64,000 bases of DNA from Polytrichum commune (Eukaryota; Streptophyta; Polytrichopsida; Polytrichales; Polytrichaceae), in assembly GCA_950295325.1 (NCBI GenBank), contig OX485806.1, forward strand, positions 38,938,001-39,002,000, in the 5' to 3' direction. The translations under genes and the position numbers were made by a program. Shown piece after piece: positions 35,244 to 45,794 of this stretch. The notes under the pieces are model-generated. The model was given only the letters and a program-made list of their open reading frames with translations, was not told the origin of the DNA and made no database searches. Each line of letters starts with the position of its first letter. Within the stretch, counting starts at the first letter, position 1.

Positions 35244-36165
35244 ATGCTAGGTTACAGGTTTAGATACATTTTACATGTGTGGACAATTGTTAGTGCAGTC
35301 ATAGACTTGGTGGGAATTAGTGATTGGGTGGGCCTTCAATAGAAGGACATGGAAAAATAGAGTTCATACGCAGGGAAACACCCTAAACCCCAAATCTGTA
35401 CTTTGTGTAACATGTGTAACATGGCCCATATTGTTTACTGGAGAAAGAATGTCAATCTTCTTGTCTACCCAGTCGACCAGACTCTGGACCTTGTGTGCTG
35501 CTTTCAGTTCTTGCACGCTACATCTACTGTACCCGTAATTTCACTGCGAAGTTCAGTTGCGAGTGGTGCGTGTTGAGTGGCACGGTTAGTAAGGGTTGAA
35601 TTTTTAACTTGTTACTTCCATGCAGTCGGCTAGAAGTAACCTGTGGAAAGTATGTTACGTCTTCAATTGCAGTTAAGTAATGCATTACTGGGTGCTCGTA
35701 ACATGCGGTATAGCTTGGACGCAAGTAAGTAAGATGTACATGAATGTTCAATTTCGCGTAACATGTACTAACTCAAGTCCAAGAGTTTTGTTAGCGAGAG
35801 AGAGAGAGACAGAGAGGCAATGTTACATAGATACAGAGGTTCATAGGAGGAGGAGCTATACGATCTCACAGCAACAAAAAGAGTAGCTATGGAGTTCAGT
35901 TGAAATGTATTACACGCCGAGCAGAGTATGTTACGGCTTCAAGTGCAGTTCAGTTCTGAATTGAAAAATGATGCACAACTTGAGTGGACATGGCAGGCTT
36001 CTGGAGGTTGGAGAATAAGGGTATATGCTATAATAAAATACAAACGGTTGAAGAGTAACCTTAGCTACAAATGTAACACTCAAAACAACTCCCACAAACT
36101 GGGAAAGTCTGTCATTCATTTGAAAACATTCAGAATGTAACATAGCAATGTCACTGAAATTCAAA

Positions 36166-36525
36166 CTAAGGAGCCCAACTTGGTCTATACACCTTAATTG
36201 GTCGTTGGTATGCCAGCAGCGGGCCGTGTGGGGAAGGCGTCACTGCAGGTGGCGGGGTGGTGAGTTGTTGGACAGCCTGAGCATGTCGTCGCCTCAGTCG
36301 GGCGCCCTGCGCTGGTGATAGTGCCCCATGCACGAGAAGTTTGGGGGTAGTGGATGCCGGAACTTCGGCCACGGACTGGTCCTCGGCGAGGCGCAGAGGA
36401 GTTGTTGGCGGTGTGTAGAACTCCTCATCGCTGGACATGTCAAAAACTGGTCCAATGACATCGGGGCACCTTTGGAACCATTTCCAAACAGCAGCACTTA
36501 TGCGTGCTACGTGAAGCGATGCCAT
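36166..36525 (-). CDS. Element A small conserved protein, 119 residues
   Basis: A single-exon frame lying downstream of the transposase on the same strand, 181 bp after its stop. It begins MASLHVARISAAVWKWFQRC, continues with an acidic-to-proline segment (SSDEEFYTPPTTP) and ends AYQRPIKVYRPSWAP. The counterpart in element B (123 residues) keeps both ends almost unchanged while the middle varies in length and sequence. That pattern suggests selection on the protein. There is no known domain, membrane segment or signal peptide. It might be a cofactor of the transposase or of the large protein. Confidence 0.8.
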   Translation of the reverse strand: MASLHVARISAAVWKWFQRCPDVIGPVFDMSSDEEFYTPPTTPLRLAEDQSVAEVPASTTPKLLVHGALSPAQGARLRRRHAQAVQQLTTPPPAVTPSPHGPLLAYQRPIKVYRPSWAP

Positions 36526-36706
36526 GGTGTAGGGAATGAAGTAGTTGGAAGCAAAATGACATAAGGCGGGGCAACAAGATAGGGTGGAAGTGTAGAAGAG
36601 GAAACCGTCACTGCGTTTATATGGGCTCAGGTGGAAGTTCCTAACACATGTGCCAAAACCCTAAACATGCGCCTCCTCTGTAACATGTTCATGTTACACA
36701 GCATGT

Positions 36707-39493
36707 CTACCTCTGACGTTCCAGAAAGTCCTTCCTCCGCTTCAGAGACATGTTGCTGCCATCGTCGTTGGGGCTGAAATGTAGTTCCACTTGTGATGGC
36801 TCCACCAAGCCATGTTTCATTTGAGCCAATAGTGTTTGTTGTTTCCCCCGTACGATGTGGAAGTCAGCCAGGAGATGTTCTAGCAAGAAAGTATCCCCCC
36901 TGGCAGCATCCATGAATTCGGTAGCAAGGTTACGGACAGTGGTTTCCATGTCCTCCCCACATGGGGTCATGCGTTCGCCAACAGTAACTTGCAGACCGGT
37001 TGCGGAAGTGGAAGTTGGTCCTGTATCCTCACATTCCCCTGGGAAATGTACGACCGGATCCAACATGTTCGCGCGACCTCCCTCACATGTGCCTGAAAGG
37101 GACCCGCAGTAACGTGTGATTGTTCCTTCAGCAAGTTCGGGATGGAGTATCATGAGGACTTTTATCTGATGTTTGCATATGTTGCCCTTAAGTGCCCACA
37201 CACAATCGCAACAACCCCATTCGCACTCCGGGCTATACACAGAGTATAACTTGGTTGCGTTGTTCATGGACGTTACCAATGCTGGACCGTCGGTTGCAAT
37301 AGGGAGGGTGACACAATTGTCAGGGATTTCCCTAGCTTTCAGCACTGCGTTGATAACAAATTGCTCTTGTTTCAAGTTTGGGACAAACCCATGTTGTTTC
37401 CTCATTGCCTGGTACCAGTAGTGGGAGAGAATTTCCTCTGTCAACTCGTATATGACCCAATCCAAGCGACGTCCATGCGCTCTACCTTTTGATGCACGCA
37501 ATGTGGCTTTGAGGTTTGAGTGGTAGCTCTCAATTGCCGCATTTGTGTCCTGACCAGCATATGGCAAGTTACGATGGCCAACAACCCACATATGAGTCTT
37601 GTCTGCCCATTGTCTGTCAAAATAAGCCCAGAAATTGCTCACAATGGGGAAGCTATCTCTAAGAGCATTCAATTGCCGAATGGCCCAAGGCCCCATTCCA
37701 TCTCCTTGGGGGCACTTCGTGTCGTACATAATACGACCTAAACCCTTGAGCACACCAGCCCGTATAGCATGGTCTTTGATTTTCCCTATCGCTTGCTTCA
37801 ACCATGCACGACGAACATGCCAGAGGCACAAGAAAACTCTAACTCCAGGCCACACGGATTGCAATCCACCAATCTCAGCATGCGCACAATCCGTAATGAA
37901 TGCATTCGGAGCCCAATCATGTTGTAGGGACGTCAATTTTTTCGCAAGTGCCTCCATCCATGGCTCAAGATCAGGTTGTTTGGAACTAGACGTAATAATG
38001 TATGCCACAGGCACTCCATTCAGCCAGTCATCAAACACCATGAAGGTGTACAATGGAAACTGCAAGGGGAAACAAAACAACATGTTACGATTTCAACTTC
38101 TGAAAAAAACCAAGCGTGTTACAGCAAACTTGCTAGCATGGACATGGTCTGTAACATGATGACAGTGGGTGTATGGTTCAAACAAACCTTATTCTCATTA
38201 GTTGCAAATGTGGCGTCAATGGAGACGGTTTTTTTGTGCCCGTGCTTTAGCATCATCTCTTCTTGCCAAGACGTCTGAATGCCAATTGTGAATGGCATAT
38301 TATCACGTGTAATAGCCCCCCGAACATGTACGCCTGACTCCTTGTAGTAGAACACGAGAGAGGGATGTTCCTGCACCCACATGCGTACAGATTTTGCGTC
38401 ATTGTTGTCACGTTTGTAGGTTTCAATTGCGAGATGTCCGGCGACATTACGGATATCCTGCTCAGAAATAAAGAAGTCTCGGGTGAGCTCCTCCCCTTGC
38501 TCGCACGCTTCCATGAAGCGTTTTCGGTGTTTTTCCATTATTTGGGGGACCGACAAACCCAACCGCAAATGACACATGATGAATTCCCGTACTTGCACTG
38601 AGAGATGGCATGAGAATCTACTCTTATGGCCAATCTTTGTGGACCCATGGCAGAATATCCCATTCAGGTTAACATGCTTCATTTCATGGTATGTTATTTC
38701 TGCAATTAAGGGCTGCAGGTACAATTGTTTCACCACAAATCTACACTGGCACCCCCTTCGTTGTCCTGATCCACGCATCCTGGCTGATGTGCGTGGTCCT
38801 GTGTGGCCTTTCCCGTTTGGAACATATTTGCCCTTCACGTCGAGCTTTCGTTTATTCTGTAACATGTCCTTTGTAACCTCTGGTATGTGCGAGGCATTGT
38901 CATTTGGCCCATACTGACAATGATACCTGGTAGTCGGGCATAGAGTGAACAACATAAGTCAGATTTATATGGGAACATATAAGATGTAGTTCTGTAACAT
39001 GAAAACTTGCACAATGGAATTCAAAATACATGTTACAAACACACCTCATGACGGTGGAGTAGCTGTTCCAACGGGGGAACGTGAGTTTCCCCCGTTGATT
39101 CGACGGAGTGCCTTGGCAAACAAACTTGCAGGGTCCATCAATGCGCGCTTCCTCACCTTTCACGAAATCATGTATTCTTACCCATGGTATGTACGCCACC
39201 GAAACTGGACCATGAGACCTGCGACCGTCCCACCTCCCTTTCGTGCGGATCTGGGTAGCCCACGTGAGATCCTTGTGCATGAAACTGCCTGGTGCAGGTG
39301 TCTGGACTAAACCGCGGAGCCGCTCAAAGTCCGCCTTGTGTACCTCCAGGTATGTGGAGTCGTAGGAAGGCTCTACGGCACGGGACATACGATTTGCATG
39401 TTCAAAACCTACATGTTCACCTGGAAGAAGTTGTGCGTCGGTATGCAATGCACCACATGACTCAACAACGCCGTCATTGACACAGTCACCCAT
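36707..39493 (-). CDS. Element A Mutator-like (MULE) transposase with SWIM finger, 846 residues
   Basis: The exons are 39493-39045, 38926-38188 and 38059-36707, all GT/AG, with 2,541 coding bases and an intact frame. The N-terminal part has a cysteine/histidine region (RGCQCRFVV...CHG) likely to bind DNA ends. The catalytic core reads SIDATFATN (D387), FITDCAHAE (D453) followed by C474-x2-H477 in LCLWHVRRAW, and AAIESYHSNLK (E573): the MULE DDE triad with its usual C-x2-H insertion. A SWIM finger C680-x-C-x8-C-x-H693 follows. This is the order in mudrA-type transposases, which cut and join the element at its terminal repeats and create 9-bp duplications. It starts about 0.6 kb inside the right repeat and is probably transcribed from it. 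Confidence 0.93.
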
Positions 39494-39596
39494 TTAGGTC
39501 TATATACCTCTATGGAAGAGACCTGCCCGGTACCAGTACAGGAGTTGAAAGAAAATCGATGCTTGAACCCAGATCCGGAATTATGTGTGAAAAACG

Positions 39597-40035
39597 CCAC
39601 CAGGGAGTGAAGGACACTGTGGGGCAGCTAGTGTTTAGGTGGCATGAATGAGGAGGGAAGGTGCAGTTGGTCTGTTGCAAAGAAAAATGGAAAATGTAGC
39701 CCCACTCTAGCAAATCATTGCTCTAGATCCATCAGGAAGCGAAGAACATTGTAGTGCAGCTATTGATTAGGTAACAATGAATCAGGAGGTCCGGTTGAAT
39801 GGACTGTTGCAAACAAATATGAACAATGAAGCCCCACTCTAGCAAATCATTGCTCTAAACCCACGCTAGAGTGGAGGAGAGTGTAGTGCACCTAATAATT
39901 AGGTTACAGTTGATGAGGAGGGAAGGTTGAATAGAATGTTGCAAAGAAATTTGAAAACCGAAGCCACAGATTGGCGCATCATTCTTTGATTCCCATCAAT
40001 CCCTGCAAGACACTGTAGTGCGGCAATAGTCCAAG
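39597..40035. repeat. Right subterminal tandem array of element A
   Basis: Four units of about 118 bp, with gccccactctagcaaatcat and ggagggaaggttgaatag. They are the reverse complement of the left array. The array lies just upstream of the transposase start, where a promoter or transposase-binding function is plausible. Confidence 0.75.
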
Positions 40036-40093
40036 ATGGCTAATCCTGCTTGTAATCCCGTCCCTGCATCGATGTTGGGATCGCAATGTTGTA

Positions 40094-40638
40094 CTGCTGG
40101 AGGCGGCAGACCTCCAAAGCGTGCAGGTTACAAGAAAGAGAGGCGTCGCTTTAGGAGGCGGTTTAAATACATATTTCAAAATGCCTCACCTCGATGGGTG
40201 GATGCCGCCCATGCAGGTTACAAAGAAAGAGGGGCGTCGCTTTAGGAGGCGGTTTAAATACATATTTCAAAAGGCCTCACCTCGATGGGTGGATGCCGCC
40301 CATGGTCTCCATGGGATGGTATGGTAGAGGCAGATGGGATGTACCCGTAACAAGACCCCGAGCATGCCATCCGCATGCATGACACGTCCCATTGGCGAGG
40401 ACGACGCCTCCGTGGATGATCGGGACCCACAGGCGGACAACGTGGCGGTCCACCTCGTCCTCGGCGCCTCAACGGACAGGCTGGCATGTCCAGCGAGGCA
40501 CTCTGGCCCGGGGCGGCAGGGGACCGGTTGCGGGCGGGGGCGGGTCCCGGGGGTCGAGGGTCTGCTGCTCTGTAGAGGCTCTGACAGGCCTCGATGTGTG
40601 CGCCGCATTCAACTCTATTGGGTTTGGTAATGTTAGGG
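40094..40638 (-). repeat. Right terminal inverted repeat of element A (545 bp)
   Basis: Inverse of 29176-29630, with an extra 90 bp. The extra length is a tandem duplication: 40123-40212 and 40213-40303 are near-identical units beginning gcaggttaca. Outside that unit the two repeats look almost identical. Confidence 0.95.
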
Positions 40639-40649
40639 GGCAAGAGAGG
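40639..40649. repeat. Overlapping 9-bp target duplications of elements A and B
   Basis: The 11 bases ggcaagagagg contain A's right duplication (40639-40647, ggcaagaga) and B's left duplication (40641-40649, caagagagg). Only these bases separate the two elements. Confidence 0.95.
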
Positions 40650-41122
40650 CCCTAACATTACCAGACCCAATGGTATTTACTCAGTTTAGGGAATCGAGGT
40701 GTCAGAAACGACCCTGCTGTCTCGATCCCGGAGCTGCCGAGGCCACCCTGTCCGGGAGCCCGGTCCCATCCCCACCCGGCCTGCACCCGTTCTCGGGCGC
40801 CAGCGTGTGACGGTCGCGGCCACGCTGGCAGCCTTGCCAGGCGCCACGCTGGCTGCCAGGCTGTGCACCCGTTGAAGGGGACGGCTCCACCCCACCTCCC
40901 GAGGCCACCATGCACCCCCCCTCATGAGCACATGCCATTGTCTTGGATGGAGTATCATGTGGACCATCACCCACATCCATCGATGGGTTTAGATCCAATC
41001 AACCTCGGGGATTGTGCACTCCATGGGTGTTTTCAAACTTCCATTCGGCCACCCCGCTTCATCCTCTGTAACCTGCTCCTTCAATACACACTCCGGATCT
41101 TTGCCACAATGGAGCGCGCTGC
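40650..41122 (+). repeat. Left terminal inverted repeat of element B
   Basis: Matches 52697-53169 in reverse over 473 bp with very few differences. It shares only the outer 22 bp (one mismatch) and short inner words (tgtaacctgc, gccacaatggagcgc) with the repeats of element A. The middle is GC-rich and differs from A. Confidence 0.95.
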
Positions 41123-41872
41123 ATGAAGTGACGCGATTGCATAATGATGCAGAGAAGCTTTCTGGCCAATATCACCTCACCAACACTTCTTTTAAGAGCT
41201 CCATTGTTGCTATGCTGTGATTGATCGTAACCTAGACGCTTACCAAAGAGTCCAGCAATTTCCCGCGATGAAGTTTGTTGCATGCACTGATGCGATCGCT
41301 GCAATGAAGTAGTGAAGCCATAGGGGCAAACTGACCTTGGCGCGTGCTCAACCCACACATGGTCGTTACAATCACCCTTGTTGCTAAGTTTTAGGGACGC
41401 CTTTTAAGATCTACATTCAAATATATCTACTGTTTGATTGAGTCCTGCTTTTACTGCGTACTCCACTTTGAGGTTGTATTTCAGTGTCTCCCATGGAGTG
41501 ATGCGTCTGCAACAATGATGTTGTGATGCTATACATGCGCGATCTTCTCATAATGACTGCCCTGGTATGAATGTACTCCCTTCCTCAGTCTGGAAGTCAT
41601 TGCAGTCATGTTACAAACCACTTACGAGCAATCCCTATCTCTCACTGCCGCATTAGGGTTTTTGAACTGCTCACCTAAACCATAATGATGCGGAGGTATT
41701 TGGGTCTTGCCAAGAAGACTGCGCGGTAGTATTGGCGCAACACGACCAGCAAAGTAAAAACTTGAACATATATAGCTCGATCTGCTGGTTCCTTCACCAT
41801 AGTGTCGGAAACGGGTTTCAGGAGCATTTCCACCTGGTATGTGCAGGTTCTCATTGGAGGTGTAGGGCCTAA
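41123..41872. other. Upstream region of the element B transposase
   Basis: Contains one catgttac word at 41608, several aatgatgcagaga words like those in the leader block of A, and no reading frame of its own. Presumably promoter and leader of the transposase gene. Confidence 0.4.
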
Positions 41873-44625
41873 ATGGGATCCTTTGTCACAGATGCCGTTG
41901 TTCAATCCCCTATTGTAATGCACAACGAAGACCACGTTCGCGTACCAACACTTCACCCACCGCAACACATGGAGCCTTCTTACGAATCTACATACCAGGA
42001 GGTACACAAGGCAGAGTTTCAGCGGATCCGTAGTTTAGTTCAAACTCCAAACATAGGCACTTTCATGCATACTGATCTCACATGGGCAAGCCACATGCAT
42101 ACAAAAGGGAGGAGGACTGATCCCAGGACGCTTGCTTCAATGTCGGTTGCGTATATACCTTGGACAAGAGTCGAGGATTTTGTGAAGGGCGAGGAGGCGC
42201 GCAGTGATGCTCCCTGCAAATTTGTTTGCCAGGGTGCTCCATCAAACGACAAGGGGAAACTACTATTCCCTCGGTGGAACAGCTACTCTGTCGTCCTCAG
42301 GTGTGTTTGTAACATGCAAGTTGTTTTCCACTGTGCATGTTCGTGTGTTACAGTATGTTGCCAAATTCCAACCTTGTTCTATATGGCTCTCACATCCGCC
42401 ACCTGCTGTTCTCCCCATCCCACAGGTATCACTGTCAATATGGACCAAATGACAATGCAAGCCACATACCACTGGTTACAAATGACATGTTACAAAAGAA
42501 ACGGAAACTCGATGTGAAGGGTAAATACATTCCAAATGGAAAGGGGCACACCAGTCCTAGGACATCTGCGAGGATGCGAGGCTCAGGGCAACGAAGGGGA
42601 TGCCAATGTGGATTTGTCGTCAAGCGGTTGTACCTGGAACCTGCAGTGGCAGAAATAACATACCACCAGATGAAGCATATGAACCTCAATGGATTTTTCT
42701 GCCATGGTGCTATAAAGAGTGGCCATAAGAGTAGATTCTCAAGCCATCTGTCGCCACAAATTCGGGAATTCATCATGAGTCATTTGCGATTGGGATTATC
42801 TATCCCACAAATAATGGGCGCACATAGGAAACGGTTCATGGAAGTGTGCGAGAGAGGCGAGGAGCTGACTCGGGATCTTTTCATTTCCGAGCAAGACATC
42901 CGTAACGTTGCGGGCCGCCTTGCAATAGAGACCTACAAACGCGACAACAATGATGCAAAATCTGTGCGCATGTGGGTGCAAGAACATCCTGAGCTTGTAT
43001 TCTATTACAAAGAATCGGGGTATTCTATTACAAAGAATCGTTCGCGGAGCTATCACACGAGACAATATTCCGTTTACAATAGGCATCCAAACATCTTGGC
43101 AACAAGATATGATGCTCAAGCACGGGCACAAAAAAGCCGTCTCCATTGACGCCACGTTTGCAACTAATGAGAACAAGGTTAGTGCCCATAAGATTTCCTA
43201 CAGCAGCATGTTACGTACCTGCACTGCGGCGTATTTTGCTTGAGATTGAACGTGTGATTCTCTTTGTTGTTGCAGTTTCCTTTATACACCTTAATGGTCT
43301 TTGATGACTGGCTGAATGGAGTGCCTGTGGCGTACATTATCACTTCTAGTTCCAAGCAACCCGATCTGGAACCCTGGATGAAGGCGCTTGCCACCAAATT
43401 GGTGTCAGTGCAAGGAGATTGGATGCCGAATGCATTCATTACGGATTGTGCCCAAACTGAAATTGGGGGCTTGCAGTGTGTATGGCCTGGGGTGAAAGTA
43501 TTCATGTGTCTCTGGCATGTTCGTCGCGCATGGTTGAAACAGGCGGTAGCAAAAATAAAAAATCATGCCATTAGAGCTGTTGTGCTAAAGGGGTTGGGCC
43601 GTATTATGTACAAAACAAAGTGTCCGCCGGGAGATGAAATGGGGCTTTGGGCTATTCGGCAGCTGAATGCTCTTATGGATAGGTTCCCTGTTGTTGACAA
43701 TTTTTGGACTTACTTCAACAAACAATGGGCAGACAAAACGCCCATGTGGGTTGTGGGGCATCGTAACCTGCCATACACGGGCCAGGATACAAATGCAGCA
43801 ATTGAGAGCTACCATTCCAACCTAAAAGCCACCTTGCGGGCATCAAAAGGTAGAGCGCATGGACGTCGCCTGGACTGGGTGATATACGAGTTGACAGGGG
43901 AAATTCTCTCCCATTATTGGTACCAGGCAATGAGGAAACAACACGGGTTTGTCCCAAACTTGAAACAAGAGCAATTTGTTATAAATGCAGTGCTGAAAGC
44001 GAGGGAAATTCCTGACAGTTGTGTCACTCTCCCCATTGCAGATGACGGACCAGCATTGGTAACATCGAAGACCAACCCAACTAAATTGTTCTCTGTCTAC
44101 AGCCCTGACTGTGAGTGGGGTTGTTGTGATTGCCTGTGGGCGCTAAAGGGTAACATATGTAAACACCAGGTGAAAGTTCTCATGATACTCCATCCAAGCC
44201 TTGCAGAAGGCACAATTACACGTTACTGTGGATCCCTTGCAGGCACAACTGAAGGAGGTCGTGGTAACATGCTTGATCCTGTTTTACATTTTCCAGGGGA
44301 TTGTATTGATACTGGGCCACTCTGCCCAACCCCAGCGCGTGTGCATCCTAGTGGTAGCCAATATCTCACGCAATCTGGGCAGGACATGGAAAAACGAGTT
44401 CGTAACCTTACTGACGAGTTCACGGACGCTGCCAGCGGTGATAGTTTTTTGCTGAAACACCTCCTGGCTGACTTGCACATCGTACGTGGGAAGCAACAAA
44501 CATTGTTGGCTCAGATTAAACATGGATTGGTGGAGCCATCCCAGGCGGAGGTGCACTTTCGACGTAACGACGATGGCAACGACATGTCCCTGAAGCGTAG
44601 GAGGGACTTCCTAGAACGTAGATAG
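41873..44625 (+). pseudogene. Element B MULE/SWIM transposase with a 13-bp net insertion
   Basis: The exons are 41873-42300, 42426-43177 and 43276-44625, at the same splice positions as in A. Exon 2 is 752 bp against 739 in A. The 13-bp excess comes from a local repeat: tattctattacaaagaatcg is present twice at about 43006-43043, and it shifts the frame just upstream of the catalytic core. The catalytic residues (SIDATFATN, FITDCAQTE, C-x2-H, AAIESYHSNLK) and the SWIM finger are all preserved downstream, so the break is recent. The start MGSFVTDAVVQS aligns with A. As written, the frame ends at about 43149. A sequence error cannot be excluded, although a 20-bp local repeat is unlikely to be one. 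Confidence 0.88.
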
Positions 44626-44808
44626 GTGAAGCCAGTCAAACATGTTGTAACGTGTTGTAACATGCGTTTGTTACAAGTGCGTCCCCATGTTTGAACACCT
44701 CACACGTGCAGGTGGACCCTGGTGCCAATATAAGGGCCGGACGTTCCTTCCACTTGCACACTTCCAGCCAACCTTCTTTCTCTCTTTGTTGCTGCCTTTT
44801 CCCTTGCC

Positions 44809-45180
44809 ATGCCATCTCTCCACGTTACACGGGTCAGCGCAGCTGTTTGGAAGTGGTTTTGTAGATGTCCAGAGACCATTGGACCAGTTTACGACACTTC
44901 CGAGGATGAAGAGTTCTTCACACCTCCAACAACTCCTCCGCCTGCTTCCCAGCAACAGTGTGTGGCTGTAACCGCGGGATCCCCCACAACGTTGCTATCT
45001 CCAACATATGGCGTGCCAAAGCTGCTATCACCATCGCAAACGGTTCGACTCCGCCAGCGACATGCTGAAGCCGTTCGACAACTCACAACCCCAGCCCCCG
45101 TTGTCACACCTTCCTCACACGGTCCACTGAAGGCATACCAACGTCCAGTTAGGGTTTATAGGCCAAGTTGGGCTCCATAG
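44809..45180 (+). CDS. Element B small conserved protein, 123 residues
   Basis: Single exon, 183 bp after the transposase stop on the same strand, just as in A. It begins MPSLHVTRVSAAVWKWFCRC, has SEDEEFFTPPTTP and ends AYQRPVRVYRPSWAP. Differences from the A protein are concentrated in the middle. It remains open while both neighbours are broken. The function is unknown. Confidence 0.8.
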   Translation: MPSLHVTRVSAAVWKWFCRCPETIGPVYDTSEDEEFFTPPTTPPPASQQQCVAVTAGSPTTLLSPTYGVPKLLSPSQTVRLRQRHAEAVRQLTTPAPVVTPSSHGPLKAYQRPVRVYRPSWAP

Positions 45181-45794
45181 TGCAACATGCAGTGAGCATG
45201 GTGCTACCTTGTAAACATGGTTTTGAAATGAGGGAAATTGTCTGTGTTTACGGCCTTGTAACGCATTTGTAATGTGTGGGGTCGTTGTAACATGATCAGG
45301 ATGTTACAATGTAGCAAATATGCACCCCTATCGGATATGTTTTGTGGTATTTCTAACATGGTACAATGACATTGCTCTTCACTTTGCAATATATAATTTC
45401 ACCATCACATTACAGAATTGCGTATCACATTACAGCATTCCACCTTTGTTACTCGTTCCATGTGAAATTGCATACAAGGCAGGGCAATACCTGGTCGGGA
45501 GCATTATTTTATATACATGATCTCTTAATATCTCTTACAGCTATTCAACGCCGTCACACAAAACTTGGAGTCATTCCCTGTATGCATAACATTCATGTAA
45601 CATAAGAAGTGAATGTATGTCAAATTTTTTTTGCCAATGTTGTAGATGTTACACTTTGTACACATGTACACACGGGTGTAGATCGTATGGGAAAGGTTAC
45701 ATAGTCATTAATTCTAACCCTGGTTTCCTACCCTAAACCCACCCTAACACTATGATGACTAAGTCCACGGCGCGGTTGTAACATGACCCAAATT

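Larger units (their letters stand above)
29176..40638 (+). mobile_element. Element A: 11.5-kb autonomous-looking Mutator-like element with three genes
   Basis: Bounded by near-identical long inverted repeats (29176-29630 and 40094-40638) with tips CCCTAACATTACCAAACCCA and by a perfect 9-bp duplication. Inward from the left come a duplicated leader exon and a tandem subterminal array, then a large zinc-finger gene (plus), a small gene (minus) and a MULE/SWIM transposase (minus). An inverted version of the same subterminal array follows, then the right repeat. All three genes have full reading frames once introns are removed. The long repeats are almost identical over about 450 bp, which implies recent movement. 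GTAACATG occurs 16 times inside. Confidence 0.95.

Noticed and set aside
29176-40638. Helitron or retrotransposon interpretation of element A
   Set aside because: Long inverted repeats, a 9-bp duplication and a DDE/SWIM transposase define it as a Mutator-type DNA transposon. No reverse transcriptase or Rep/helicase motif was found.
41873-44625. Splitting the B transposase into two independent genes
   Set aside because: Exon lengths and splice sites match A exactly apart from the 13-bp excess, so this is one gene with a frame break.
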